Shown: piece after piece, positions 45,039-56,156 of the stretch
Layout of the letters: each line of letters opens with the position of its first letter
Numbering within the stretch: position 1 is the stretch's first letter
DNA from: Pseudomonadota bacterium
GTDB taxonomy: Bacteria; Pseudomonadota; Gammaproteobacteria; Steroidobacterales; Steroidobacteraceae
Length of the DNA: 64,000 nt
Direction of reading: 5' to 3'
NCBI GenBank assembly: GCA_025356815.1
Contig: JANXQL010000029.1
Span: forward strand, 1-64,000
The notes under the pieces: model-generated
The model's input: the letters and a program-made list of their open reading frames with translations, nothing else
The model's database searches: none
What the model was told of the DNA's origin: nothing
Position numbers and translations under genes: made by a program

Positions 45039-45341
45039 ATGGAACTGACGCCACGCGAGAAGGACAAGCTGCTGATATTCACCGCTGCGCTCGTGGCCGA
45101 GCGCCGCCGTGCGCGCGGCGTGAAGCTCAACTATCCCGAGTCGATCGCATATATCAGCGCGGCCATCCTGGAGGGCGCGCGCGACGGCCGTACCGTCGCG
45201 GAGTTGATGAGCTTCGGCCAGACGGTGCTGACACGTGCCGACGTGATGGACGGCATCGCGGAGATGATCCCCGAGATCCAGGTCGAGGCAACCTTTCCCG
45301 ACGGCACGAAGCTCGTCACCGTCCACCAACCCATCGTCTAG
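45039..45341 (+). CDS. ureA: urease gamma subunit
   Basis: 100 residues, exact family length. [35 protein letters not shown] and [15 protein letters not shown] are diagnostic, with [22 protein letters not shown] ending. Separate from ureB, as in most proteobacteria. The 12-base gap after ureD and 8-base gap before ureB keep it in the operon. Confidence 0.96.
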   Translation: MELTPREKDKLLIFTAALVAERRRARGVKLNYPESIAYISAAILEGARDGRTVAELMSFGQTVLTRADVMDGIAEMIPEIQVEATFPDGTKLVTVHQPIV

Positions 45342-45349
45342 GAGGACGG

Positions 45350-45654
45350 ATGCTGCCAGGAGAGATCGACGTGCTACCCGGTGACATCGAGATCAACGTA
45401 GGTCGCCCCGGCGTGACGCTCACGGTCGCCAACGGCGGCGACCGCCCGATCCAGGTCGGCTCCCACTTCCACTTCCATGAGGTCAACGACGCGTTGAAGT
45501 TCGACCGTGCTGCCGCACGCGGCTTCCGGCTGGATATCGCCGCGGGAACAGCGGTGCGCTTCGAGCCAGGCCAGACCCGTACCGTTCGGTTGGTCGCGTA
45601 TTCGGGTGCGCGGCGTGTCTACGGCTTCAACGGCCGCATCCAAGGACCACTCTG

Positions 45655-45655
<1 letters not shown>
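45350..45655 (+). CDS. ureB: urease beta subunit
   Basis: 101 residues. Begins [18 protein letters not shown] and contains [24 protein letters not shown] and [22 protein letters not shown], then [11 protein letters not shown]: complete UreB. ATG follows GGAGG. The stop overlaps the ureC start by one base (TGATG). Confidence 0.96.
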
Positions 45656-47358
<1,703 letters not shown>

Positions 47359-47368
47359 GCCACGATCG

Positions 47369-47872
47369 ATGAACCCGCAAGCGACGCCGCTACGGCTCAA
47401 GCCGTCTTCGGACCCCAGCGCCGCCGTGGCCGATCGGCTTTGCCTTACCTACGAGCAGCGCACGCGCAGCCGGCTGCTGGTTCGTCTCGATAGTGGCGCA
47501 GAGGCGGCCGTCGTGCTGCCGCGCGGCACGCACCTGCGCGACGGTGACCGCCTACAGGCGGAGGATGGTCGCGTCGTTGTCGTGGTAGCGGCCCGCGAAT
47601 CGCTGCTCGAGGCCCGGATCGATGACGCAACCCGCCTGGCGCGCGCCGCCTATCACCTCGGTAACCGCCACGTTGCCGTGCAGATCTGTGACGGTGCGTT
47701 GCGCATTTCGGACGACACGGTGCTGGAACGGATGTTGGCGAACCTGGACCTCGCGCCGTTCCGCATCGATGCGCCGTTCGAACCCGAAGGCGGCGCCTAC
47801 GGCCACTCCCATGCGCACACTGCCGATAGCGCGCGGCTCGCGCCAATCATCCATGAGTACCGCCGTTCGTGA
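47369..47872 (+). CDS. ureE: urease accessory nickel metallochaperone UreE
   Basis: 167 residues. LTYEQRTRSRLLVRLDSGAEAAVVLPRGTHLRDGD and the metal-binding AAYHLGNRHVAVQICDGALRISDD identify UreE. The C-terminal His cluster is short (GHSHAH) rather than the long His tail of the Klebsiella protein, so nickel storage capacity should be small. Overlaps ureF by 4 bases. Confidence 0.92.
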   Translation: MNPQATPLRLKPSSDPSAAVADRLCLTYEQRTRSRLLVRLDSGAEAAVVLPRGTHLRDGDRLQAEDGRVVVVVAARESLLEARIDDATRLARAAYHLGNRHVAVQICDGALRISDDTVLERMLANLDLAPFRIDAPFEPEGGAYGHSHAHTADSARLAPIIHEYRRS

Positions 47873-48555
47873 GCGCAACACTCGCCCAGGTGCTTCAGCT
47901 GGCGAGCACGACATTGCCGGTGGGTGCGTTCAGCTATTCGCAAGGCCTGGAATGGGCCATCGAGGCAGGCCTCGTCCATGACGAGGCATCCGCCGCGGAC
48001 TGGCTCGCGGTCACGCTGGAGGCGGGCATCGGCGCATGGGACGCGACCTGGGTCACACACCTGATGCAGGCGTGGGCCGCGAACGACGCAGACGCAATCA
48101 GACAGCTGAGTGAGCGCTTCCTCGCCAGTCGCGAGACGCGTGAGCTGTACGCGGAAACCCAGCAAATGGGACGCTCGATGCTAGCACTGGTGCGCGACGA
48201 TGCCGGCGTATCGGTGTCGACGCAGGCGTTGCTCGAGCAGCTCGATCGCGACCTGCGGCTGTGCTACCCGACGGCGTGGTCGGCGCTCGCCCAGCATCGC
48301 GGCATCGCGGTCCACGACGCCGTGGTCGCGTATCTGTGGGCCTGGCTCGAAAGCGCGGTACTCGCCGCCATGAAGGCGGTGCCGCTCGGCCAGCAGGCGG
48401 GCCAGCGGCTGCTTCTGGACCTGGGCGGGCGACTCCACGCGACCGCCACGCGAGCGATGGCCCGCGCGCCCGACGATTGCAGCAACCTGTTGCCCGGATT
48501 CACCCTCGCATCGATGAATCATGAAACCCAGTACACACGACTCTTCCGCTCCTGA
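47869..48555 (+). CDS. ureF: urease accessory protein UreF
   Basis: 228 residues from GTG 47869 in a GTGA overlap with ureE. Blocks: [75 protein letters not shown]. UreF bridges UreD and UreG in the activation complex and gates GTP hydrolysis. Overlaps ureG by 35 bases. Confidence 0.94.
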   Translation: MSATLAQVLQLASTTLPVGAFSYSQGLEWAIEAGLVHDEASAADWLAVTLEAGIGAWDATWVTHLMQAWAANDADAIRQLSERFLASRETRELYAETQQMGRSMLALVRDDAGVSVSTQALLEQLDRDLRLCYPTAWSALAQHRGIAVHDAVVAYLWAWLESAVLAAMKAVPLGQQAGQRLLLDLGGRLHATATRAMARAPDDCSNLLPGFTLASMNHETQYTRLFRS

Positions 48556-49171
48556 CTCGCGCCACGGCCCACTGCGCGTCGGCATCGGCGGGCCTGTAGG
48601 CTCCGGCAAGACAGCGCTCACGCTGGGCCTTTGCCGGGCACTGCGCGACGACTTCCACATTGCCGTCGTCACCAACGACATCTATACCGAGGAAGATGCC
48701 CAGTTCCTCGTGCGTAACGAGGCTCTGGCGCCGGAGAGGATCATCGGCGTCGAGACCGGTGGCTGCCCGCACACCGCGATACGTGAAGATGCATCGATCA
48801 ACCTGGAGGCGGTGGACCAGCTGGTGCGCAGGTTCGGGAACCTGCAGGTCATATTCGTGGAGAGCGGCGGCGACAACCTCGCTGCGACGTTCAGTCCGGA
48901 GCTTTCGGACTTCACGATCTACGTGATCGACGTCGCTGCCGGAGACAAGATTCCACGCAAGGGCGGACCCGGAATCACTCGCTCCGACCTGCTGGTGATC
49001 AATAAGATCGACCTTGCGCCAATGGTCGGCGCATCGCTCGAGGTCATGGACCGAGATTCTCGGCGGATGCGTCCGGACCGACCGTTCGTGTTTACCAACC
49101 TTAAGACCGGTCAGGGGCTGGACGAGGTGGTGAACCGGGTGGTCGAGCGAATCCGGTTATTCGCCAGCTGA
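48521..49171 (+). CDS. ureG: urease accessory GTPase UreG
   Basis: 216 residues. P-loop [13 protein letters not shown], then [32 protein letters not shown] (the CPH metal motif), [17 protein letters not shown], and NKIDLAP as the guanine-specificity motif. SIMIBI GTPase that powers nickel insertion. No His-rich N-terminal extension. Last urease gene; a TonB-receptor gene starts 75 bases downstream. Confidence 0.96.
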   Translation: MKPSTHDSSAPDSRHGPLRVGIGGPVGSGKTALTLGLCRALRDDFHIAVVTNDIYTEEDAQFLVRNEALAPERIIGVETGGCPHTAIREDASINLEAVDQLVRRFGNLQVIFVESGGDNLAATFSPELSDFTIYVIDVAAGDKIPRKGGPGITRSDLLVINKIDLAPMVGASLEVMDRDSRRMRPDRPFVFTNLKTGQGLDEVVNRVVERIRLFAS

Positions 49172-49245
49172 AGATGGCGCCGGAGCGGCACCCTGGGGGG
49201 CTGCGGATGCTAGTCTGCTGCGCCTGAAAGGTCACGGAATCCGCC

Positions 49246-51345
49246 ATGTCCCACTTAAAGATCGTCTTCTTCCTGCCGGCCTTCGCGACTCCTTGGTGTG
49301 GGGACGCGAAGGCGGCCGAACTCGCCGATGTGGTCGTGCTGGCCACCCGGGTACCGCAGGCGAGCCTAGACGTACCGGCCTCGGTCAGCCGGGTCGATGG
49401 TGCCGCGCTACGCCAGGGCCTTGGTGTCAACCTGTCGGAGAGTCTCGCTGGCATCGCGGGCCTTTCGGTTCAGAACCGACAGAACTACGCTCAGGACCTG
49501 CAACTGTCGATCCGTGGCTTCGGCGCCCGCTCCAGTTTCGGGGCGCGAGGCATCCGCCTTTACGCGGACGGAATTCCGGCGACGATGCCCGATGGACAAG
49601 GCCAGTATTCGCACTTCGACCTGAGCGGCGCCGACCGCGTCGAGATCCTGCGTGGACCCTTCTCAGCGCTGTATGGAAACTCCGCCGGCGGCGTCATCGC
49701 GATCTACACCGCCGATTCCCCGCTCGGCGGCGTATCGGAGGCCACGCTTGAGGGCGGCAGCCTCGGCACTCAGCGCTACCTGCTGCGTGACGGCGGCACT
49801 AATGGCTCGCTGAACTACACGTTCGACGCCGCCCACTTCACGACGGACGGCTACCGCGATCACAGCCGCGCCGAGCGCAACACCGCGAACGCGAAGCTGC
49901 ACGTGGACTTGAGTCCCGGCACGCGGCTCACGCTCGTCGCCAATGCGATCGGCACTCCGCCGGTGGAGGATCCGCTCGGCCTGACCACCGCACAGGTGGC
50001 GACCGACCCACGCCAGGCGGGCGCGAACGCCTTGCTCTACAACACGCGCAAGAGCCTCGCCCAGGAACAGGTGGGCGTGTCCCTCGAATCGCGCCTCAGC
50101 GAGACAGACGCGCTCACGCTAACCGCCTACGCAGGCCACCGGCACACGACCCAGTTTCAGGCGATCCTGAAGGCCATCGAATCCGCGAGCGCGACCCATC
50201 CAGGCGGCATCATCGACCTTGGCCGCGACTACCGCGGCGGCGAGCTGCGCTTCACTGACCAACGCGCACCCCTTGGCACACCGCTGACATTCACAGTCGG
50301 CGTGAGCTATGACGCGCTGGATGAAGCCCGCCGTGGGTACCTGAACTTTGCCGGCAGCGAGCTTGGGGTCGTCGGTGTTCTGCGCCGCGACGACGGCAAC
50401 CAAGTGCACGCTTTCGACCAGTATGTTCAGGTGCAGTGGGATCCCGGCGCGCGCTGGCGCTCGATCGTTGGGCTACGCCACAGCGAGGTGCTGGTCGAGT
50501 CGCACGACCACCTCCTGGCCAGTGCGCCCCTCACCAGCGTCAGGTACAGCGGCTCCAGCCCGGTTGCCGGGGTCACTTTCCGCATACGCGAGGGCCTAAC
50601 CAGCTACGCCTCCTACGGCCGCGGCTTCGAAACGCCTACGCTGAACGACATCGCCTACCGCTCGACGAACGGCAGCCTGCCGGGACTCAACACGGCGCTA
50701 CAGGCGGCACGCAGCGACAACTACGAGCTGGGCGTCAAGGCACGCGGCGAGCGCGTCCGCGGCACGGTCGCTGCGTTCTATATCCGCACCGAGAATGAGC
50801 TTGCCGTGCGGGCGAACTCCGGTGGCCGATCGGTGCTTGAGAATATTGGCCCCACCGAGCGCCGCGGAGCCGAGTTGAGCCTCGAGGCGAATCTCACGAC
50901 GCGTACGACTGCCACCCTCGCCTACACCTATCTGCACGCCGTGACGCTCGCGCCATACAGCGCCTGCGCCGTGACGCCCTGCGTGCCGGTGACCGTCGCC
51001 GCCGGCAGCCGCCTGCCGGCTGTTCCGCTGAACGCTCTCTACGCGGGCCTGAGTTGGCACTCGATGGGCGATGCCGTGTCGGCCACGGCCGAAACGATCG
51101 GGCGCAGCCAGATCTACGCGGATGACCGTAACTTGGCCGTAGCTGCCGGGTACTGGACAACGAACCTACGGGTCGGCCTGACCCAACGGCTGGGTCGCTG
51201 GACGCTGGGCGAGACGGCTCGCCTCGACAATGTGCTCGATCGCCGTTACGTAGGAACGGTGATCGTCAACGAGACGAACAGCCGTTACTACGAGCCATCG
51301 CCGGGCCGGACGGCGTACCTGCTCGTTCACGCCCGATTCCACTGA
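49246..51345 (+). CDS. TonB-dependent outer-membrane receptor
   Basis: 699 residues. Signal peptide at the N terminus (IVFFLPAFATPWCGDAKAA), TonB-box-like DVVVLATR, then the plug domain: NLSESLAGIAGLSVQNRQNYAQDLQLSIRGFGARSSFG, RLYADGIPATMPDGQGQ, DRVEILRGPFSALYGNSAGGVI. The barrel ends with DNVLDRRYVGTVIVNETNSRYYEPSPGRTAYLLVHARF and a terminal aromatic-like end. Ligand not deducible from sequence. Position directly downstream of ureG makes nickel or a nickel chelate a candidate; no Fur-like box or siderophore genes were seen. Confidence 0.9.
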   Translation: MSHLKIVFFLPAFATPWCGDAKAAELADVVVLATRVPQASLDVPASVSRVDGAALRQGLGVNLSESLAGIAGLSVQNRQNYAQDLQLSIRGFGARSSFGARGIRLYADGIPATMPDGQGQYSHFDLSGADRVEILRGPFSALYGNSAGGVIAIYTADSPLGGVSEATLEGGSLGTQRYLLRDGGTNGSLNYTFDAAHFTTDGYRDHSRAERNTANAKLHVDLSPGTRLTLVANAIGTPPVEDPLGLTTAQVATDPRQAGANALLYNTRKSLAQEQVGVSLESRLSETDALTLTAYAGHRHTTQFQAILKAIESASATHPGGIIDLGRDYRGGELRFTDQRAPLGTPLTFTVGVSYDALDEARRGYLNFAGSELGVVGVLRRDDGNQVHAFDQYVQVQWDPGARWRSIVGLRHSEVLVESHDHLLASAPLTSVRYSGSSPVAGVTFRIREGLTSYASYGRGFETPTLNDIAYRSTNGSLPGLNTALQAARSDNYELGVKARGERVRGTVAAFYIRTENELAVRANSGGRSVLENIGPTERRGAELSLEANLTTRTTATLAYTYLHAVTLAPYSACAVTPCVPVTVAAGSRLPAVPLNALYAGLSWHSMGDAVSATAETIGRSQIYADDRNLAVAAGYWTTNLRVGLTQRLGRWTLGETARLDNVLDRRYVGTVIVNETNSRYYEPSPGRTAYLLVHARFH

Positions 51346-51362
51346 GCCCCGGGGAGACTCGC

Positions 51363-52391
51363 TTGAAGACGGTCTATACCGACGATCACAAGCTGCGCAA
51401 CGTGCGCACCGAGCTGCACGGTGGCCTGCTCGTATCGCCACATGAGTGCCCCGAACGTGCGCAGTTCGTGCTCGACCAGGTGCGTGCGGTGAGGCTCGGC
51501 GAGGTGATTGCGCCACTGCGTCACGGCCTGGAGCCCGTGCTGCGCGTGCATGACACGGGGTTCGTCGAGTTCCTCGGCCGGGCGTGGCAGGACTGGTCCG
51601 CGGCGGGCAATCGCGGCGAAGCCATCCCGGACTGCTGGCCGGCGCGGCGCATGGCACAGCGGCGGCCGCTGTCGATCACCGGGCAGCTCGGTTACTACGC
51701 GATGGCCGGCGAAACCTCTATCGGCCCCGGCACCTGGGAGGCGGCGCAGGCGGCGGCCGACGTGGCGCTGACGGCTGCGGCGCAGCTTGGCGCCGGCGAA
51801 CGGAGTGCGTTCGCGCTTTGCCGTCCTCCGGGCCATCACGCGGCGCATGACCTGTATGGCGGCTACTGCTTCCTGAACAACGCAGCGATCGCCGCGCAGT
51901 CGCTGCGCGACAGGGGCGCGAACCGCGTCGCGATCCTCGACGTCGACTTCCATCATGGCAACGGCACGCAGGACATCTTCTACGATCGCGACGACGTGCT
52001 GTTCGTATCGGTGCACGGAGATCCGCGCGAGGCGTTTCCGTACTTCTCCGGATACGCGGACGAGAGCGGCGCCGGCCGCGGCGCAGGCTGCACGCTCAAT
52101 CTGCCGCTGCCCGCCGGGTCGACGTTCGAGGCCTGGTCGGCGGCGCTCGAGACGGGACTGGCGCGCGTAGCCTCCCATGGTGCCGACGCGCTCGTGGTTT
52201 CACTCGGCGTCGACACGTACGAAGCCGACCCGATCAGCTTCTTCAAGCTACGCTCGGCGGACTTCTCGACCTACGGCCGGATGATCTCGAGACTCGACCT
52301 GCCGACTCTGTTCGTGCTGGAAGGTGGGTATGCAGTGGCCGATGTCGGCGTCAACGTCGTCAACGTTCTGACTGGCTTCGAAATCGGCTGA
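51363..52391 (+). CDS. histone-deacetylase-family acetylpolyamine amidohydrolase-like protein
   Basis: 342 residues from TTG 51363, six bases after GGGGAG. Class II HDAC / acetylpolyamine amidohydrolase features: SPHECPERAQFVLDQV, LCRPPGHHAAHDLYGGYCFLNNAAIAA (catalytic His pair), ILDVDFHHGNGTQDIFYDR (zinc Asp/His), SLGVDTYEADPISFFKL (second Asp) and VLEGGYAVADVG. The length and the extended loop near residues 90-120 fit the bacterial polyamine deacetylases, which release polyamines from N-acetylated forms. Follows the TonB receptor by 17 bases. Confidence 0.88.
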   Translation: MKTVYTDDHKLRNVRTELHGGLLVSPHECPERAQFVLDQVRAVRLGEVIAPLRHGLEPVLRVHDTGFVEFLGRAWQDWSAAGNRGEAIPDCWPARRMAQRRPLSITGQLGYYAMAGETSIGPGTWEAAQAAADVALTAAAQLGAGERSAFALCRPPGHHAAHDLYGGYCFLNNAAIAAQSLRDRGANRVAILDVDFHHGNGTQDIFYDRDDVLFVSVHGDPREAFPYFSGYADESGAGRGAGCTLNLPLPAGSTFEAWSAALETGLARVASHGADALVVSLGVDTYEADPISFFKLRSADFSTYGRMISRLDLPTLFVLEGGYAVADVGVNVVNVLTGFEIG

Positions 52392-52395
52392 ATCA

Positions 52396-52806
52396 TCAGC
52401 CCGGGCGACTGGCGGCGAAGCGCGCGCGGATGTCGGCCAGGGCATGCGCGAGGTCGACATCCAGCGGCACGGCGACGTGGCCCGCTAACAGTGCGCGGAC
52501 ATCCGCGTCGATGCGCTCGAGGAGGTCCTGGTCGGGGCGATCGTCCGTGCTCAACGGCAGCCGCGCCCGGAAATAGCGGCTGTCCCACAGCTTCTCGCGG
52601 CAAGGGTTGACGGTGTGGCGGTGCGCGCGGTAGTTGCCGCGCGGCCCAACTTCCTTGGCCAGCCCCAGCGCGAGGGTTTCTGCCTCGATTTAGGCCCGAT
52701 CCCACAAGGTGCGGAGCCGCCCAACAAGGTCGTCGCAGGGCATGACTGCGCCCCGCGGGAACGTCAGGCTCTGGCCGAGCGATACGAGATAATCGAGCGT
52801 CGCACA
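52396..52806 (-). pseudogene. 3' remnant of an MttB-superfamily methyltransferase gene
   Basis: In one minus frame ending at the TGA 52398-52396: LDYLVSLGQSLTF, then a TAA at 52692-52690, then ETLALGLAKEVGPRGNYRAHRHTVNPCREKLWDSRYF and a helical end LAHALADIRARFAAS. The EVGPRGN..AHRHT..CRE block is the counterpart of EVGPGGHFLGCAHT in the intact homologue at 28.2 kb, so this is the tail of a second, different MttB-like gene. Upstream of about 52806 the similarity ends and the N-terminal three quarters are missing. The interrupting codon is TAA, so pyrrolysine is not involved. Confidence 0.65.
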
Positions 52807-53002
52807 GCGGGTGCAGCGCCACCCATGTGACGGGGAAGGGTCGCGGGATTGCTGGCTTCGCTGACGGGCGTCTCACGTTCGCGTGCCTCTTTTCGTCGCC
52901 GACCCGGGCGCCGACTGCGACGATAGAGGCGAGTGCCACGACGACGTTCGCTCTCGCGACCGACTGGTCGTCTGACGCCGCCGGGAACGCAACCGCAACC
53001 CG

Positions 53003-53683
53003 TCAGCGACGGGACACCGCAGGTCGCGCCCCCGTCAGGATCCAGTCCATCGGGATGTCCACGGCTTGAGGGAAGATGGTCACGATGGCGAGCGCCTCGT
53101 AGCCCACGCCGACCGCGATCGGGCGCGGCGCGAGCGACGCCAGCGTCCGGTCGAAGAAGCCTCCGCCGTAGCCGAGTCGGTAGCACGCCGGGTCGTAGCC
53201 CACCAGCGGCGCGACCGTGACCGTCGGCGTGATGAGGATTCGCTCGGCCGGTTGTGGGATCCGCCACACGCCATGTTCCATGCGGCAGCCAGGCCGCCAG
53301 CGCCGAAACTCGAGCGGGCTGGCCGGCGCGACCACGACCGGCAGTGCCAGCGCGACGCCGCGCGCATGCGCACGCGTCATCCAGCCGCGCAGGTCCGGCT
53401 CGCCCCGAATCGGCCAGTAGACGCTGGCCACCGGTTGATCGACGCCGGCCAGTATCGCGTCGAGCTGATGACCGATTTCGGCGGTCAGGTGGTCGCGCTC
53501 ATCGCCCGGCAACGAGACGCGCAGTGCGATCAGTCGTTCCCGCTCCGCCTTGCGCCAGCGCGCGACGTCGCGCGCCTGCACGGGGTCGATGGCGACGTCA
53601 CCGCGGCTGTCGAGCTCGGCCGCAAGGCACGGCGAGGACGCGGGGCGCGCGGGCGAGTCTGCGCCGTCGGGAGGATTACCCAT
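53003..53683 (-). CDS. 5-formyltetrahydrofolate cyclo-ligase
   Basis: 226 residues from ATG 53683; a TTG at 53707 is also in frame. ATP-dependent conversion of 5-formyl-THF to 5,10-methenyl-THF. Seen: N-terminal WRKAERERLIALRVSLP, VASVYWPIRGEPDLRGW, RRWRPGCRMEHGVWRIPQP, LVGYDPACYRLGYGGGFFDRTLASL with the conserved GYGGGFxD motif, and VGVGYEALAI near the end. Folate salvage would support the folate-linked demethylases in this window. Divergent from the Bcr-type transporter. Confidence 0.88.
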   Translation of the reverse strand: MGNPPDGADSPARPASSPCLAAELDSRGDVAIDPVQARDVARWRKAERERLIALRVSLPGDERDHLTAEIGHQLDAILAGVDQPVASVYWPIRGEPDLRGWMTRAHARGVALALPVVVAPASPLEFRRWRPGCRMEHGVWRIPQPAERILITPTVTVAPLVGYDPACYRLGYGGGFFDRTLASLAPRPIAVGVGYEALAIVTIFPQAVDIPMDWILTGARPAVSRR

Positions 53684-53797
53684 AGCTGGACCCCGGCTCG
53701 CCGACAACGGACGCGGCGATTCTTCAGTTCAGAGCATAGCGCAGCTGGAGCACGGCGCCGATCCAGTAGACTATCGCACCCAACCGCCCGGCCGCAT

Positions 53798-55057
53798 ATG
53801 ATCAGCCCGTCGCCCGAAAAGCCCGCTGCCCGCCCCGTTCCAGGCTTCGGCGCATTTGTCGCGATGATGGCGGCGACCATGTCCCTGCATGCCATCGCGA
53901 TCGACGCGATGCTGCCGGCGCTGCCGCTGATCGGCCAGGCATTCGGCGTCGCCGAGGAAAACCACCTGCAGTGGATCATCACCCTGTTCGTGATGGGCAC
54001 CGGCGCAGGCCAGCTCGTCTACGGACCGCTGGCGGATCGCTATGGCCGTCGCCCGATACTGCTGACCGGGCTTGGCGTCTACGTCATCCTCTCGCTGGTC
54101 GCGAGCCTCGCGCCGAACCTGCGCCTTCTGTTGATCGCGCGCCTCGCCCAGGGAATCGCCGTGGCCGCGGGCAGCGTCGTGTCGCGCTCGATCGTACGCG
54201 ACATCTACAGCGGGCCGACGATGGCGCGGGTCATGTCGACGATCTTCATCGTCTTCCTGCTGGCACCGATCATCGCGCCGAGCATCGGCCAGCTGCTGTT
54301 GAGCGTCGTCAGCTGGCGCGGCATCTTCGGCTTTCTGGCGCTGTACGCGAGCACCGTCGCCGTCTGGGTGGCACTGCGACTGCCGGAGACGCTGCCGCCG
54401 GAGCGGCGCCGGCCACTGAGCCTTTCGCACCTCGGCGCGGCGGCCCGGTTCGTCCTCATCGAGCCGACCTCGATCCTCTACACGCTCGCGATGACCGCAA
54501 TGTTCGGTTCGCTACTGGCCTTCGTGAGTACCCTGCCACAGATCTTTGCCGGCGCCTTCCATGCACCTCAATTGATGGCCGGTGCTTTCGCCGCCTGCGC
54601 CGGAACCATGGCGGTGGCCTCCTTCGCGAACTCCAGGCTGGTTGAACGCCTCGGAATGCACCTGATCTCCCACAGCGCGCTGATCGGATTTCTCGTCGTG
54701 ACGGCAACGCACGCGGCCATCGCGTACACCGGTTACGACACGCTCGTGGTGTTCACCGTGATGCAGTCGCTGACGATGGCGTGCTTCGGCCTGGCGGTTT
54801 CGAACTTCGGGGCCATCGCGATACAGCCGATGGGAGCCATTGCAGGCAGCGCGGCGTCTTTGCAGGGCGTGATCTCGACAATCGGGGGCGCCGCAGTGGC
54901 ATCCCTCATCGGCCACCAATGGTCTGGCTCGGTACTGTTCCTGCCTGTCGGCGCGCTGTGCTGCGGACTGGTCGCACTCAGCTGCGTACTCGGCGCTGAA
55001 CGCGCGCAGCTGTTCCGCAACCGCCACGTGCACGAAGGCGCGCCATCACCTCACTAG
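53798..55057 (+). CDS. Bcr/CflA-family drug efflux MFS transporter
   Basis: 419 residues, 12 TM segments. AIAIDAMLPALPLIGQAFGV is the family start, GQLVYGPLADRYGRRPILLTG the MFS loop 2-3 motif, RLAQGIAVAAGSVVSRSIVRDIYSG the TM4 region and VFLLAPIIAPSIGQLLL the antiporter motif C region. Proton-coupled export of antibiotics or small metabolites is the usual role. ATG 53798 selected; the frame extends far upstream without homology. Confidence 0.9.
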   Translation: MISPSPEKPAARPVPGFGAFVAMMAATMSLHAIAIDAMLPALPLIGQAFGVAEENHLQWIITLFVMGTGAGQLVYGPLADRYGRRPILLTGLGVYVILSLVASLAPNLRLLLIARLAQGIAVAAGSVVSRSIVRDIYSGPTMARVMSTIFIVFLLAPIIAPSIGQLLLSVVSWRGIFGFLALYASTVAVWVALRLPETLPPERRRPLSLSHLGAAARFVLIEPTSILYTLAMTAMFGSLLAFVSTLPQIFAGAFHAPQLMAGAFAACAGTMAVASFANSRLVERLGMHLISHSALIGFLVVTATHAAIAYTGYDTLVVFTVMQSLTMACFGLAVSNFGAIAIQPMGAIAGSAASLQGVISTIGGAAVASLIGHQWSGSVLFLPVGALCCGLVALSCVLGAERAQLFRNRHVHEGAPSPH

Positions 55058-55127
55058 TGTACGTGCCGGGCGCGGCCACCTGCGACTATGATGCGCAGGT
55101 ATCTCACCGAGCGAGCTTCGCCCAATC

Positions 55128-56105
55128 ATGAAAATCTGCATCGTCGGCGCCGGCGCCATTGGCGGCTTCCTCGGCACGCGGCTCGCCGTGACTGGTGGTT
55201 GCGAAGTGACCGCACTCGCCCGCGGGGCGACACTCGCTGCGCTGCGCTCCCACGGCTGGCGGCTGCGCGAGCACGGCGCCTTGCTGCAGGCTCCGGCGAG
55301 GGCGTCCGACGAGGCGAACGACCTCGGCGTCCAGGACCTGATCGTGATCGCCGTGAAAGGCCATTCGCTGCCCGCGCTGGCACCATCGCTTACGCCGCTG
55401 CTCGGTCGCGACACGATGGTTCTGCCGGCCATGAACGGTGTCCCGTGGTGGTTCAGCGAGGCGCTGCCTGTCCTGCAGGGCCGGCCACTTCAGTCCGTCG
55501 ATCCGGGTGGCGGCATCGCGCGGGCGATCCCGCTCCACCACGTCGTCGGCTGCGTCGTCCATGTCAGTACCTCGACGCCAGAGCCGGGGTTGGTCGACCA
55601 CAAGATGGGACGGGGCCTGATCATTGGCGAGCCGCGGGGGGGCGAGTCCGAGCGGGTCGAGCGGCTGGCGGCGCTGTTCGGTGCTGCCGGGTTCGAGATC
55701 ACCTGCTCGCCCCGGGTCCAGCACGACCTCTGGTACAAGCTGTGGGGGAACATGACGGCCAATCCCGTCTCTGCGATCACCGGCGCGACGATGGATCGGG
55801 TGCTGGACGACGAGCTCGTTCGTGATTTCTGCTGTCGCGCGATGCTCGAGGCCGGCGCAATTGGCGAACGCATCGACTGCCGGATCGACCAGACGCCTGT
55901 CAGCCGCCACGTGATCACACGCAGGCTTGGCGCCTTCAAGACCTCGATGCTGCAGGATGTCGAGGCAGGTCGCGCCATCGAGCTGGACGGCATCGTCGGC
56001 GCTGTCAGGGAAATAGGCGAACGCGTGGGCGTCGAGACGCCGACGATCGACGCGGTATTCGGCCTTGCGCGGCTGTTCGGCCGCATCCACGGGCTCTATC
56101 CCTGA
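55128..56105 (+). CDS. panE: 2-dehydropantoate 2-reductase family (ketopantoate reductase)
   Basis: 325 residues. NADPH motif KICIVGAGAIGGFLGTRLA at the N terminus, VIAVKGHSLPAL, MNGVPWW, and the C-terminal catalytic region DLWYKLWGNMTANPVSAITGATM with the conserved Lys/Asn, then AGRAIELDGIVGAVREIGER. PanE makes pantoate for coenzyme A; this family also includes oxidoreductases with other substrates, so the symbol is tentative. Confidence 0.85.
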   Translation: MKICIVGAGAIGGFLGTRLAVTGGCEVTALARGATLAALRSHGWRLREHGALLQAPARASDEANDLGVQDLIVIAVKGHSLPALAPSLTPLLGRDTMVLPAMNGVPWWFSEALPVLQGRPLQSVDPGGGIARAIPLHHVVGCVVHVSTSTPEPGLVDHKMGRGLIIGEPRGGESERVERLAALFGAAGFEITCSPRVQHDLWYKLWGNMTANPVSAITGATMDRVLDDELVRDFCCRAMLEAGAIGERIDCRIDQTPVSRHVITRRLGAFKTSMLQDVEAGRAIELDGIVGAVREIGERVGVETPTIDAVFGLARLFGRIHGLYP

Positions 56106-56136
56106 CCCGCCCTGCAATGACGGCGACCCGACAGGG

Positions 56137-56156
56137 CCGGGCCGCCATCGGCCCGG
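56137..56156. terminator. GC-rich hairpin between convergent panE and YceI genes
   Basis: CCGGGCCG-CCAT-CGGCCCGG: perfect 8-bp stem with 4-base loop, ending at the base before the YceI stop and 32 bases after the panE stop. No T tract on either side. Position between converging genes supports a bidirectional terminator. Confidence 0.55.

Noticed and set aside
53066-53797. Long N-terminal extension of the Bcr-type transporter frame
   Set aside because: It overlaps the 5-formyl-THF cyclo-ligase gene on the other strand and has no family similarity; ATG 53798 gives a full-length transporter.
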